Origin: Oscillospiraceae bacterium
Lineage (GTDB): Bacteria > Bacillota > Clostridia > Oscillospirales > Ruminococcaceae
Direction of reading: 5' to 3'
DNA length: 50,297 nt
Assembly (NCBI GenBank): GCA_017545185.1
Contig: JAFWQJ010000055.1
Span: 1 to 50,297 of the forward strand
Below the pieces are notes generated by a model. That model saw only the letters and a program-made list of their open reading frames with translations. It made no database searches and was not told the origin of the DNA. Of this stretch, positions 41,070 through 50,297 are shown piece after piece (within the stretch, counting starts at the first letter, position 1; each line of letters begins with the position of its first letter). Position numbers and translations under genes: made by a program.

Positions 41070-41100
41070 TTCGGGCTCTGCCGGTTCGGCAGGGTCCGAA
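41070..41100 (+). other. Leader hairpin of the giant dockerin gene
   Basis: TTCGG..TCTGCC and GGCAGG..CCGAA form a two-part stem in the 5' leader, about 40 bases before the ATG. No T-run follows. It may protect the very long mRNA from decay. Confidence 0.5.
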
Positions 41101-41138
41101 ATGCTGTACGGGCAAAAACAAGTTCAGAAGGAGTTGCT

Positions 41139-44100
41139 ATGGAAACAATGCGAAACAAGCTGCTTGCCTGCGGGACTGCTGCGCTGATGCTGATGACCGC
41201 GCTGCCGCTGCAGACAGCACTTCCCGCATTCGCCGCGGAGGCCGAAGCCGCAAAGGTCGGTGACGTCAACGGCGACGGCAGAAAGGACAGTGCCGATCTC
41301 GATGCGCTGAAAGCACTGCTTGCGGCACGGCCGGATACGGTGATCGTCGAGGATGAGACGCTGGTGCCTTATGATGTGACGCAGGACGGCTTTGTCGATG
41401 CACGCGATACCTATGCGCTGTCGCAGTATGTCACCGGTGCCGCGAAGGAGTTTCCCGCGGAGCCGGGCAAACGGATCGACGAACAGATCACGATGGCGCT
41501 GGAGGGCGGGACATGCTTCCCGGGCGATGAGGTTCAGCTCACGCTGTCATTCGTGGACTGGACAAAGGATATCGCGGCTTATGATATCACACTCGGCTTT
41601 GATCCGGTGCTGGAGCTGCAGAAGGTCGATTTCATTGCGGACGACTGTCAGTATGTCGGCGGGCGCAGAACGGTCAAGCTGACGGGTCTGCATAAAGAAG
41701 ACCCGCTGCACCGCGGCGATTTCGCCGTTCTGACCTTTAAGACGCCGAAGGAATATGACGGCGACTATACGGTCGCGGTCGAAAGCGCAAACATTTTCCG
41801 CTCGGACTATAACCATTATACGCCGGTCAGAACGTCTGCAGCGGTGACCGTGTACCCGCTCTGCGAGCCGGTCGCGGTGGAAACGGCGGGCGTCGGCAGC
41901 AGGTCGGTCTCCCTGACATGGGATATGCCGTTTACCGATCAGCCGGTCACCGGCTACCGTGTGTACCGCGGCGGCGAAATGATCGCGGAAACGACGGAGC
42001 TCCGCTGTACGGATAAGGAGCTGGAGCCGGATACGGAATATGTTTATACCGTTTCCGCCGTGACGGCGAGCGGCGCAGAGACTGCGGAATCCGTGCCGGT
42101 GACGGTCAGGACGGCCGCGCCGAAGATCCGCAGCGCCGGATTCCCCGCGGAGACGGTCTCCGATGCGGACAGCGACCTGACCGTCAGACTGGAGCAGGCT
42201 GCGCTGCTTTCGGCGCTGAAGCTCGATATCACAGCACCGGACGGCAGCACGCTGACCGAATCCGCCGATCTGGGCGGCGAGGCGATGAGCACGGTCAGCT
42301 GGCACTGGGATGTCAGCAAGCTGGCAGACGGAACCTATACGGTCGGCATCACCGTGACGGATCCCGACGGCGCTTCCGACACCGCGGAGACTGCGGTGCA
42401 GATCGTGAACGCGCCGCTGAAGCCGGTGACGCTCAGAGGCACCGCCGGCGACAGAACCGCTGTCCTCACATGGGACATGGCGGATGAAGCCGCCGTGACC
42501 GGCTATGCCGTCTACCGCCTGAACGATGACGGCAGGACATGGGAGAAAATCGCAGAGGTCGGCGGGCGCAATACGCTGACCTATACCGACAAGCAGCTCA
42601 AGGACGGAAAGCAGTATACATACGCCGTCACGAGCCGCGACGGAAACGGGCAGGAGAGCCCGAAAAGCGACAGCGTCAAAATCGTGCCGGATGCGGACGA
42701 CACTCCGCCGGAGATCACGCTGTTCAGGGCGGCAGGCGGTCAGCGCGTTTCCGGGGAGCTCACCGTTTCGGTCGCCGCGTCCGATGACAACGGCGTCGCG
42801 TCCGTGCGCTGCGAGATCTCCGCGGATGAGGGCAGGACATGGAAAACCGTCGGTGAGGCGGAAGGCGATTCCGGCAGATGGATCATCAATACCGCGGATT
42901 ATGCGGACGGCGTTTACCGTCTCCGCGCAATGGCTGCGGACAATGACAAAAACGAGAGCAGCGGCAGCAGCGTCGCTGAACTGGCCTTTGACAATACTGC
43001 GCCGGAGCAGGTCCGGCATGTCCGTGCGGTCAGCGTGACCGAAAAGAACGCTGCGATCGCATGGGACAATGTTTCCGATGAGGACTTTTCGTATTTTACG
43101 GCGATCATCTCGGACAGCACCAAAACATGGGAGCAGAAAGCCGACAAGACGCTCGGCATCAATCTGGCCGACCTGACGCCGGATACGCTTTATACGGTCA
43201 CGGTCTATGCCGTGGACGCTGCCGGCAATGCCGGTGTACCCTCGGAGCCGTTCAGCTTTATTTCCACGAGCGACACCACGCCGCCGACGGTTTCGTCTCT
43301 CGGCTTGTCCTCGGAATATGCATCCGCGAACGCTGCCCTGACCGTCAAGGTGACGGCGAAGGATCAGTCGCCGGTCACATACTGCTATGTGCAGTATTCG
43401 CAGGATCAGAAGGAATGGAAGGAGCTGCGGGGTACCGGCGCGGAGCCCAGCCTCTATATCAGCGACAGAACGCTGACGGAGGGCCCGCTGTATATCCGCG
43501 CGTATGCGGAGGATAAGTACGGCAACAAGGGCGACCCTGAGCAGGCACAGATCCGCACGGTCACCGTGGACAACGAGGCACCGGCTGCGCCGGAAAAGCT
43601 GACCGCCGAGACCGCAGTCAGCAGCAATCTTCTCACATGGTCGAAGTCCGCTTCCGAGGACGCGATCTATTACCGCGTGGAGCGCGCGGTCGGCGGGGAG
43701 TACACCGGAAGCAAGACCGTCGCGGACAAATGCCGCGTGCTCAGCTTTGAGGATACGGATGTCGAGGCGGACGGGACGTATTATTACCGCGTGTATGCGG
43801 TTGACCGTGCGGGCAATCTCAGCCCTGCAGCCTCCTCCGGAAAGGTCAAGCGCGTGCCCGATACCGAAAAGCCGCAGATCCTCGAATGCGGTCTGTCCGT
43901 GCAGCTGGCGGAGCCGACGGTCTGCTCGGCGCACCGCACGCTGCAGATCGTGACTTCGGACAATACCAAGCTGAAGGCTGTCACGGCTGCATACCGCTGC
44001 AGCGAAAGCGCTGAATGGACGGCGCTCGCGGCCGAGGAGCAGCAGGCGAACAGAATGCGCACCGAGCTGGTCGTGCGCACCGAACTGCCGGAGAGTGTGC

Positions 44101-47100
44101 TGAAGGAGGAAAGCGTCACCGTGCAGGTCACGGCGGAGGACGCCGCCGGCAACAAGGCCGTGCAGGAATACCGATTCCGTGTGGATGACAGCCGCGCGGA
44201 GATCAGAAACGCGGCGGCAAAGCTTGATGAGAAGCAGGTCACGGTCAGCTGGGAATGCCCGGATACTGCCGGCGTCAGCGCATTCTATCTCTACCGCAGG
44301 ATCGGTACGGCGGGCAGGGAATACTGCCTCTCGCAGGCCGTCCCGCAGCAGGGTCAGACGGAATATTCCCTTGCCGATCCGAACCTTTCGGCAGGCGGCA
44401 GGATGATCTACCGCATTCAGGCGGAGATGAAAAACGGCAATACCGTTTCCGTGACGCTGGATCCGATCGACGTACAGGCGGTTCCGAAGGCGTCGCTGGA
44501 ATACACCCCCTCGCAGGTCGTCGGTGCGGAATACAGATATGACGCGAGCGGCTCGCAGAATGCAGCCGATATCGTCAGTGTTGCGATCAGCTTCGGCGAT
44601 GCGACGGAGCAGATCATCAAAAAGTCCGCCGAGGACGCAGTTTTTACCCATAAATACGAAAGAACCGGTGATTATCAGGTCACGCTGACGGTCACCAATG
44701 CATCCGGCATGTCCGACACCAAAACCGTGACGGTCACGGTTGCGGAGAAGTCCGTCATGGCGAATGTCAATGTGCATGTCAGAAAGATGGACGGCTCGGC
44801 GGCGTCCTATGCGACGGTCTTTGCCGACCCCGGGACCGACCGTCAGGTCAGATATCAGGCCGATGCGGACGGCAATGTGACGGTCGAATGCACGGCGGGC
44901 GGACATGAGTTCGGCGTCTTTGCGGACGGCTGCCTGCCCGGGACAAAATACTGCTCGCTTGCGCCGGATTCGTCTGCGGAGCTGAATTTCACGCTCGTAC
45001 AGGACGAGCTGGTCAGCGCGGATTTTGAGGTCAGCCGCATGACGCTCGCGGAGATCAAGGCGGCGGGAATTGATGTGGAGGATCCCGAAAACTGCCAGAT
45101 GGTCATGATCGACGTTTCGCTGTCCTATTCGATCACCACGACCGTTACCGATCATGTGAAGGTCTACTATGACAGCGGCAGCGGCCGGACATGGCTCGGC
45201 GGAGGCTCCGGCACCGGCGGCTCCGGCAGTTCGGATTATCACTACGAGATCCAGACCGTTTCCCGCGATGTCAGCACGGTCGTCCTGCTGCGCGTGCCTG
45301 CAAAGGCGCAGTTCCTCAAGGAATTTTTCAAGGTCGATATGATCGTGATGAACAATGCGGATCCGACATTCTCGCTGACGGACTGCGTTGCATCGCTCAA
45401 TCTGCCGGGCGGACTTTCCGTTGCGGAGGATGCCCCGGCATCCCGTCCGCGCGTGACGGAGCTCGGCACGATCCGCGGCGGACAGCAGCAGACGGTCAGC
45501 TGGATCGTCCGCGGCGACCGCAGCGGCACCTACAATTTCAGCGCGGACTTCAGCGGTACGCTGCAGCCGTTCAATGAGCATATCTCCATGAACTTTGCCG
45601 CCGAACAGCCGATCACGGTCGAGGGGCAGGAGGCTGCGTCGGTCACCGTGAACTTTGACCCGGTCATCCGCAAGAAGAACATGTTTGTGGAGATGCTGGT
45701 CGAGAACAATACCGCGCACGATCTCTATGAGCTTTCCACGGAGATCGGCAAGGCCATTGCAGATACCGTCGGTACGGCAGCCGACGGCGAGCCGAGGGCG
45801 GAGATCTACCAGACCCGCTTTACCGGCACGGACGGCATCCTGCAGGTCATTGAAAAGACGGATCAGATCACCGCACTGCATCCCGGCGAGAAGTTCAGTG
45901 TCGTCTACCGGCTGAAAAATGTGGTCGCACAGGACATTCGGGGCACGTACAAGGACGTTCAGAGTAGCATCTCCGCGACCTCGTCCGCCCGGAACACGGT
46001 CGTGCAGATTCAGCCTGTCCGGATCACGGATATCAACGATCCGGGCTACGGCATCAATCTGGATCCGGATACGCAGTTCATTCTGATCTGCGCGAACAAG
46101 AACGGCGTGCCGATCGCGAATGCAAAGGTCGAGCTCGGCAAGTTTGTGAACAACGGCAAGTCGGTGATCGCGTCCGGCACCACGGATGCATCCGGCAGAC
46201 TGGTCGTTCCGCGTGCATGTGATGAGGAACGGCTCTATGTGGAGGCACATGCGGAGGGCTACCGGCAGTATTACAACAGCCGCTATGAGATCCCGAAGAA
46301 GGCTTCCGATTATTACGATATCCTCACGATGAGCGGTGACCTCAGCGGCGCGGATTATTCCCTGCGTTATGTGGCGCTTTCCGGCACAGACCGCCGCAGT
46401 CTGCTGACGCAGAAATATACGGTCAACACCTATGAAAGCGAGACCTTCTCGATCATCGGTGCTTCCAATGACCCCGCCGTGAAGTACGAGCTGATCCAGA
46501 GAGGCGAGACCCGTCCGGTGAAATCGACGGCAGGCGACAGCGGCACCTTTGCGTTCATGGAGCTGACGCCCTCGATGTTCACCCCGGGGAAGGCGGTCTT
46601 TATCCGCATGACGACAGAGACCGGCGATACCGTGGAGAAGCTGATCGGTCTGGACGTGATTGCGGTGAACGAGGAAGAACCGCTGAGCAATCCGGATATT
46701 GCGGAGTTTGCGGATGTGCTGATTGATTACGTGAAATCAAATGACTGGTGCTGCGCGATCCCGATGGAATGGATGCCGGACTTCATAGAAGACGGCCTGC
46801 AGGATCTGGTGCTCGATTTCGCGGGTGAGCTGAAAGCTGTTACGGATTCCGATGCGCTGAACTCGATCGGCATCACGCACGACCTGAGAAATGATAACGA
46901 CAAAAAAACGGGCGTGGATCAGTCACGCAATATCGGCGTATCTCTGACCCGCGATGACCAGTATATCAAGGTGAATGTTGAGTTTACGCTCGGCAAGACG
47001 CTCTATTTCGGCAAAAAGGATCTCCGCGGCGTTCCGAGCCAGGATCTCACCATTTACATGCATTTCACTGCAACCGCCGTGTATAATCACATCAACTGCG

Positions 47101-49739
47101 AATGGACAAGCCTTGAGCCGACGTTCAAGGCACATCTGGTCGGCACCGGCAGACTGTTCCATTACGAGAAGCCGGTCGCGGGCTGGTTCCTCGATGTGTT
47201 CTACAAAGCAGAGGTCACCATTCCGATCGTGAATAAAATCTCCATCATCAATTCCGCTGACAGTGTTTCGCTGCGTTATGACGATGTCTATGTTCCGTGG
47301 AACGGAAAGATCGGCGTGCGCATCGACGCGGGTCTGAAGGCTGAGGTCTTCGATCTGGAGATTGCAAAGGCGTATATACGGGGAACATCCGATTTTATAC
47401 TCAAAAAGAGGCAGGAGCATTCCGGTTATCCGTTTGACTCGGTCAGCATTGACGGCGACGCAAGACTGCGCATTGATGTCGGGGGATGCAATTTCCTGGA
47501 TCTCGATCTGATCAGCGGCTCAACGCTGCTCTGGGAGAGCCCGAAACCGGGCAGCAGTCCGAGACCGCCGGTTCTCACGGCAGACAGTCTCACCACGGCG
47601 GACGGCACACCTGTTTCCGAGGCGGTGAAGGATGCTTCCCGCTATCAGCCGTATACCGCGGATATGATCCCGCAGGCCGGCGTTTGGCATGCACAGCTCG
47701 GCGGCGGACTCACGGAGCTGCAGTCCGGCATTTCCGGCGGCTCTGCACCGGGGATCGTCTCCGACGGCACGAACACCGTGATGGTCTGGATCGTCAAGGA
47801 CATTGCACGCGGCGTGAACAATGCGTCTTATGCAGTCTGGTCGCGCTATGACAGCAGCGCAAGGACATGGTCCGAGCCGAAGCCTGTGGATGACAACGGA
47901 AATGCAGATACGACGCCGGTGCTGTTTGCCGGTGCAGACGGCATCCGCCTTGCATATCTCGAATCCGCAGCTGTTTATGCGGACGACAGCGCGCCTTCTC
48001 TGGATGAATATGTCGGACAGCTGGTCGCAAAGACCGCAAAATTTGACGCGGAGGCAGATGCCTTCACAGATTTCCGCACTGCAGAAGTCAACGCGGACGG
48101 CGGCTTTGCTTCCGTACCGGCGTTTGCACAGGCAGCGGACGGCACGACCTATCTGTTCCGGAGCGCCCATACGGGCAGCAGCCTGTTCAGCGATGACGGC
48201 ACCGCACGCATTCTCTGCGCAAAGGAGACTGCGGACGGCTGGGAGACACCGGCTGTTCTGGCAGAGAACCCCGACGGGATCTCCGCGCCGGTCTGCGGAC
48301 AGAACGCAGCGGGCGAACCGGTCTTTGCATATACGGTCAGCGAGCCGGCAGAGGACAATGCCCGTGCGCTGTATCTTGCAGGGCTTTCCGGTGAGCCGGT
48401 GAAGCTTGCGTCCGGCGATATCGCGTCCCCGCGGTTCGCTGAGATCCCCGGAAAGAATGCATCCGGTCTGGTCTGGTATCAGGACGGCAGCATTTACGCC
48501 TCCGCCGATCTGACCGAAGCAGAGCTGCTCTGCAGCGGTGAGGACTGCGGCGTATCCGACCGCTTTGTCACTGCGGGCGACCGCATCCTGTTCCTCTCCA
48601 ACTCCGCGGGCACATCCGCGCTGTACAGCACACGGTATGATGCGGAATCCGGCAGCTTTACCGTACCGGTCTGCGTCGAATCCGGCGAACACCTCTATTA
48701 CGAGACCCTTTCCGTTGCAAACGCAGGCGGCGAAACGCTCTATGCAATGGCGCGCACCGATGACAGTGCGGACATGAAGCGTCCGGACACTTCGCTGGTC
48801 GGCGGCGTGCTCGGTGAGACGGTCGATCTCTGCATCGCGGAAACCGCTTATACCTACAGCGATGCGAAGCCCGGCCGGGCATTTCCGATCGCGGTCGCTG
48901 TCCGGAACGACGGCACCGCCGCGGTCGATGCAGTCACGCTGCGCATTCTGGACGGCACCGGCAAGGCGGTCGCGTCCGAGACAAAGGAGATCCGGATCCA
49001 GTCCGGACACGGCGCACCGGTCCAGTTCGCACCGGTCCTGCCCGCAGCGCTCGCACCTGCGGAATACACGGTTTCCGTCAGTGCGGCGGATACCGACAAG
49101 ACCCCTGACAACAATACCGCCGTGCTCGATCTGACGATGACCGATCTCGCGGTCGATGCCGATCTTTCCTACATCGGCGACAGCACGTTCGTGACGATTC
49201 TTGCCTCCAACCTGAGCGGGGTGCCCGCTTCTGCGGTCATCACGATCCGCCCGCAGCGTGCGGAGGAGGAGACAGTCACGCTGTTCTCCGATCCGATCGC
49301 GCCGCATTCCTCTGCGTACTGGCGCCTCAATGCAGAAGACCTGCTCGGTGACCTGTATGCGGATACGGTCGAGATCACCGTTTCGGCAGATACGGAGGAC
49401 GGTGACGAAACCAATAACACCGCGCTGGCCTTTATCGCAAAGAGCGGCATGGATCCGTATAAGACCGGCGACATCAATCTGGACGGCAAGGTCGAGCTGG
49501 AGGACGTCACGCTTGCGCTGAAATGCTATACTATGCAGGTCGCGAACCGGAAGGATACCGGCCTGAATGACATGCAGCAGAATGCGGCAGACGTCAACCG
49601 GGACGGTGCGGTTGATGTGATCGACGTCATGACGATCCTGAAATTCTATGTGTTCACGATCGCAGGAAAGGCACCGGCAAGCTTTCCGGAATTTTTAGAA
49701 AACGAACAAAACGGAGGTGCGAATCATGAATCTGAATAA
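41139..49739 (+). CDS. Giant secreted multidomain protein with dockerins at both ends and a cohesin-like module
   Basis: The 2866-residue protein has a signal peptide (about 1-33). A dockerin-like pair follows at about 40-100 (GDVNGDGRKDSADLDAL and YDVTQDGFVDARDTYAL). Residues about 113-240 have a cohesin-like beta pattern (CFPGDEVQLTLSFV, IAAYDITLGFDPVLEL, GDFAVLTFKT). Several fibronectin III and Ig-like domains fill about 245-1100, then a PKD domain (about 1117-1203) and a carboxypeptidase-regulatory-like domain (about 1207-1288). About 1290-2150 is a large region I cannot assign. A propeller-like region (about 2177-2550), CARDB-like repeats (about 2560-2764) and a clear type I dockerin (about 2774-2847) close it. 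AAGGAG precedes the ATG. No catalytic motif is seen, so a structural or binding role is likely. Confidence 0.93.
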   Translation: METMRNKLLACGTAALMLMTALPLQTALPAFAAEAEAAKVGDVNGDGRKDSADLDALKALLAARPDTVIVEDETLVPYDVTQDGFVDARDTYALSQYVTGAAKEFPAEPGKRIDEQITMALEGGTCFPGDEVQLTLSFVDWTKDIAAYDITLGFDPVLELQKVDFIADDCQYVGGRRTVKLTGLHKEDPLHRGDFAVLTFKTPKEYDGDYTVAVESANIFRSDYNHYTPVRTSAAVTVYPLCEPVAVETAGVGSRSVSLTWDMPFTDQPVTGYRVYRGGEMIAETTELRCTDKELEPDTEYVYTVSAVTASGAETAESVPVTVRTAAPKIRSAGFPAETVSDADSDLTVRLEQAALLSALKLDITAPDGSTLTESADLGGEAMSTVSWHWDVSKLADGTYTVGITVTDPDGASDTAETAVQIVNAPLKPVTLRGTAGDRTAVLTWDMADEAAVTGYAVYRLNDDGRTWEKIAEVGGRNTLTYTDKQLKDGKQYTYAVTSRDGNGQESPKSDSVKIVPDADDTPPEITLFRAAGGQRVSGELTVSVAASDDNGVASVRCEISADEGRTWKTVGEAEGDSGRWIINTADYADGVYRLRAMAADNDKNESSGSSVAELAFDNTAPEQVRHVRAVSVTEKNAAIAWDNVSDEDFSYFTAIISDSTKTWEQKADKTLGINLADLTPDTLYTVTVYAVDAAGNAGVPSEPFSFISTSDTTPPTVSSLGLSSEYASANAALTVKVTAKDQSPVTYCYVQYSQDQKEWKELRGTGAEPSLYISDRTLTEGPLYIRAYAEDKYGNKGDPEQAQIRTVTVDNEAPAAPEKLTAETAVSSNLLTWSKSASEDAIYYRVERAVGGEYTGSKTVADKCRVLSFEDTDVEADGTYYYRVYAVDRAGNLSPAASSGKVKRVPDTEKPQILECGLSVQLAEPTVCSAHRTLQIVTSDNTKLKAVTAAYRCSESAEWTALAAEEQQANRMRTELVVRTELPESVLKEESVTVQVTAEDAAGNKAVQEYRFRVDDSRAEIRNAAAKLDEKQVTVSWECPDTAGVSAFYLYRRIGTAGREYCLSQAVPQQGQTEYSLADPNLSAGGRMIYRIQAEMKNGNTVSVTLDPIDVQAVPKASLEYTPSQVVGAEYRYDASGSQNAADIVSVAISFGDATEQIIKKSAEDAVFTHKYERTGDYQVTLTVTNASGMSDTKTVTVTVAEKSVMANVNVHVRKMDGSAASYATVFADPGTDRQVRYQADADGNVTVECTAGGHEFGVFADGCLPGTKYCSLAPDSSAELNFTLVQDELVSADFEVSRMTLAEIKAAGIDVEDPENCQMVMIDVSLSYSITTTVTDHVKVYYDSGSGRTWLGGGSGTGGSGSSDYHYEIQTVSRDVSTVVLLRVPAKAQFLKEFFKVDMIVMNNADPTFSLTDCVASLNLPGGLSVAEDAPASRPRVTELGTIRGGQQQTVSWIVRGDRSGTYNFSADFSGTLQPFNEHISMNFAAEQPITVEGQEAASVTVNFDPVIRKKNMFVEMLVENNTAHDLYELSTEIGKAIADTVGTAADGEPRAEIYQTRFTGTDGILQVIEKTDQITALHPGEKFSVVYRLKNVVAQDIRGTYKDVQSSISATSSARNTVVQIQPVRITDINDPGYGINLDPDTQFILICANKNGVPIANAKVELGKFVNNGKSVIASGTTDASGRLVVPRACDEERLYVEAHAEGYRQYYNSRYEIPKKASDYYDILTMSGDLSGADYSLRYVALSGTDRRSLLTQKYTVNTYESETFSIIGASNDPAVKYELIQRGETRPVKSTAGDSGTFAFMELTPSMFTPGKAVFIRMTTETGDTVEKLIGLDVIAVNEEEPLSNPDIAEFADVLIDYVKSNDWCCAIPMEWMPDFIEDGLQDLVLDFAGELKAVTDSDALNSIGITHDLRNDNDKKTGVDQSRNIGVSLTRDDQYIKVNVEFTLGKTLYFGKKDLRGVPSQDLTIYMHFTATAVYNHINCEWTSLEPTFKAHLVGTGRLFHYEKPVAGWFLDVFYKAEVTIPIVNKISIINSADSVSLRYDDVYVPWNGKIGVRIDAGLKAEVFDLEIAKAYIRGTSDFILKKRQEHSGYPFDSVSIDGDARLRIDVGGCNFLDLDLISGSTLLWESPKPGSSPRPPVLTADSLTTADGTPVSEAVKDASRYQPYTADMIPQAGVWHAQLGGGLTELQSGISGGSAPGIVSDGTNTVMVWIVKDIARGVNNASYAVWSRYDSSARTWSEPKPVDDNGNADTTPVLFAGADGIRLAYLESAAVYADDSAPSLDEYVGQLVAKTAKFDAEADAFTDFRTAEVNADGGFASVPAFAQAADGTTYLFRSAHTGSSLFSDDGTARILCAKETADGWETPAVLAENPDGISAPVCGQNAAGEPVFAYTVSEPAEDNARALYLAGLSGEPVKLASGDIASPRFAEIPGKNASGLVWYQDGSIYASADLTEAELLCSGEDCGVSDRFVTAGDRILFLSNSAGTSALYSTRYDAESGSFTVPVCVESGEHLYYETLSVANAGGETLYAMARTDDSADMKRPDTSLVGGVLGETVDLCIAETAYTYSDAKPGRAFPIAVAVRNDGTAAVDAVTLRILDGTGKAVASETKEIRIQSGHGAPVQFAPVLPAALAPAEYTVSVSAADTDKTPDNNTAVLDLTMTDLAVDADLSYIGDSTFVTILASNLSGVPASAVITIRPQRAEEETVTLFSDPIAPHSSAYWRLNAEDLLGDLYADTVEITVSADTEDGDETNNTALAFIAKSGMDPYKTGDINLDGKVELEDVTLALKCYTMQVANRKDTGLNDMQQNAADVNRDGAVDVIDVMTILKFYVFTIAGKAPASFPEFLENEQNGGANHESE

Positions 49740-50297
49740 TCCCGGATCCGCACGGAATCTCCGCCGCTTCATCGCAGCCTGCACGGCTGCGGTGATGACG
49801 GCAGCGGCACTGCACGCATCTGCGGCTGATCCTGTCTCCGTGCAGAGAATGCCGGAGCCGGCAGTGATCCGCGTTTCGGCTGATCCTGCAGGCTTCACGG
49901 AAGCAGCAGTGACCGCCGCAAAGCCGATAACGACAACGGCGGCAAAGACCACCGCAAAGCCGGTCGTGACGACGGCTGCTAAGACCACCGCAAAGCCGAT
50001 AACGACAACGGCGGCAAAGACCACCGCAAAGCCGGTCATGACAACGGCGGCAAAGACTACCGCAAAGCCGGTCATGACAACGGCTGCTAAGACCACCGCA
50101 AAGCCGATAACGACAACGGCGGCAAAGACCACCGCAAAGCCGGTCACGACGACGGCTGCTAAGACCACCGCAAAGCCGGTCGTGACGACGGCGGCAAAGA
50201 CTACCGCAAAGCCGGTCACGACGACGGCGGCAAAGACTACCGCAAAGCCGGTCACGACGACGGCGGCAAAGACTACCGCAAAGCCGGTCACGACAAC
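49726..50297 (+). CDS. Secreted Thr/Ala/Lys/Pro repeat protein, 3' end beyond window
   Basis: The reading frame starts with ATG at 49726, 8 bases after GGAGG, and overlaps the end of the giant gene by 14 bases, so translation is coupled. It is open to the window edge. Residues about 1-33 form a signal peptide (RRFIAACTAAVMTAAALHASA). After a short segment come more than ten 12-residue repeats of the form AKPVTTTAAKTT. Such Pro/Thr/Lys repeats act as extended, wall-spanning linkers in secreted proteins of this group. The functional domain must lie beyond the window. Confidence 0.85.
   Translation, partial: MNLNNPGSARNLRRFIAACTAAVMTAAALHASAADPVSVQRMPEPAVIRVSADPAGFTEAAVTAAKPITTTAAKTTAKPVVTTAAKTTAKPITTTAAKTTAKPVMTTAAKTTAKPVMTTAAKTTAKPITTTAAKTTAKPVTTTAAKTTAKPVVTTAAKTTAKPVTTTAAKTTAKPVTTTAAKTTAKPVTT
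49918..50297 (+). repeat. 36-bp tandem repeat, more than ten units
   Basis: Units of the form GCAAAGCCGGTCACGACGAC plus GGCGGCAAAGACTACC are repeated head to tail to the window end. Two variants alternate, one with GTC (Val) and one with ATA (Ile) at the fourth codon. The third-base pattern also varies, yet units are far more alike than in the poly-Thr linker at 32.5 kb, which suggests recent expansion. Confidence 0.9.

Noticed and set aside
41547-46250. A 1567-codon open frame on the minus strand inside the giant dockerin gene
   Set aside because: It is antisense to a gene with clear domains, has no ribosome site, and its Arg/His/Asp-rich composition is what the complement of GC-rich codons gives. 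Similar long antisense frames at 14605-16065, 34114-35772, 37732-39807 and 47520-49307 were rejected for the same reason.
49918-50297. Possible CRISPR array (36-bp repeats)
   Set aside because: The repeats are contiguous with no spacers, stay in one reading frame and encode a 12-residue protein repeat.

Overview
The window looks like the chromosome of a GC-rich, gut-type Ruminococcus or close relative (Oscillospiraceae). The evidence is type I dockerin modules on three large secreted proteins, a long poly-threonine linker, a complete spoIIA (sigma-F) operon, Firmicutes gene neighbourhoods (hprK-murB-rapZ and pth-mfd) and consistent AGGAGG ribosome binding sites. No phage, integrase, transposase, rRNA or CRISPR is visible. 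The species is inference.

Layout. 0.45-3.7 kb (+): a three-gene ABC-2 exporter. 4.0-10.2 kb (-): an eight-gene operon from one good promoter, carrying hprK, a PHP phosphoesterase, murB, an unknown protein, rapZ, two small unknown proteins and a biotin ligase. 10.4-12.3 kb (-): a Ser/Glu-rich lipoprotein and an unknown protein paralogous to the one between murB and rapZ. 12.7-19.6 kb (-): a second PHP phosphatase, pth, a leucine-rich-repeat lipoprotein, mfd and an unknown protein. 19.8-22.2 kb (+): a PH-domain membrane protein with a Pro/Gln repeat tail, a YbaK-type deacylase and a small lipoprotein. 22.3-25.8 kb (-): citrate synthase plus a membrane protein, then spoIIAA-spoIIAB-sigF. 26.9-27.15 kb (-): tRNA-His, tRNA-Arg and tRNA-Gly. 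27.3-29.1 kb (+): a degenerate GGDEF protein. 29.4-31.9 kb (-): adenine deaminase, a GNAT acetyltransferase and a decayed fragment. 32.0-33.8 kb (-): a secreted M15-peptidase-like protein with peptidoglycan-binding repeats, a poly-Thr linker and a dockerin. 34.1-36.8 kb (+): a calcium-type P-type ATPase. 37.7-50.3 kb (+): a polysaccharide-degradation region with a GH127 beta-L-arabinofuranosidase-like enzyme ending in a dockerin, a 2866-residue protein with dockerins at both ends and a cohesin-like module, and a translationally overlapping, truncated Thr/Ala/Lys/Pro repeat protein.

The most unusual content lies in two places. The first is the intergenic DNA. A family of about 130-bp modules (A), a GTGAAT-rich module (E) and a long imperfect-palindrome element (B) recur in the order A-E-B. 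The three B copies keep their helix through paired substitutions, which suggests a structured RNA or hairpin DNA element. A GGACGCCGAT-type terminator cassette also recurs four times. The second is the giant double-dockerin protein with its overlapping partner next to a dockerin-bearing arabinofuranosidase. These could be parts of a cellulosome-like surface complex; that role is inferred, not shown.
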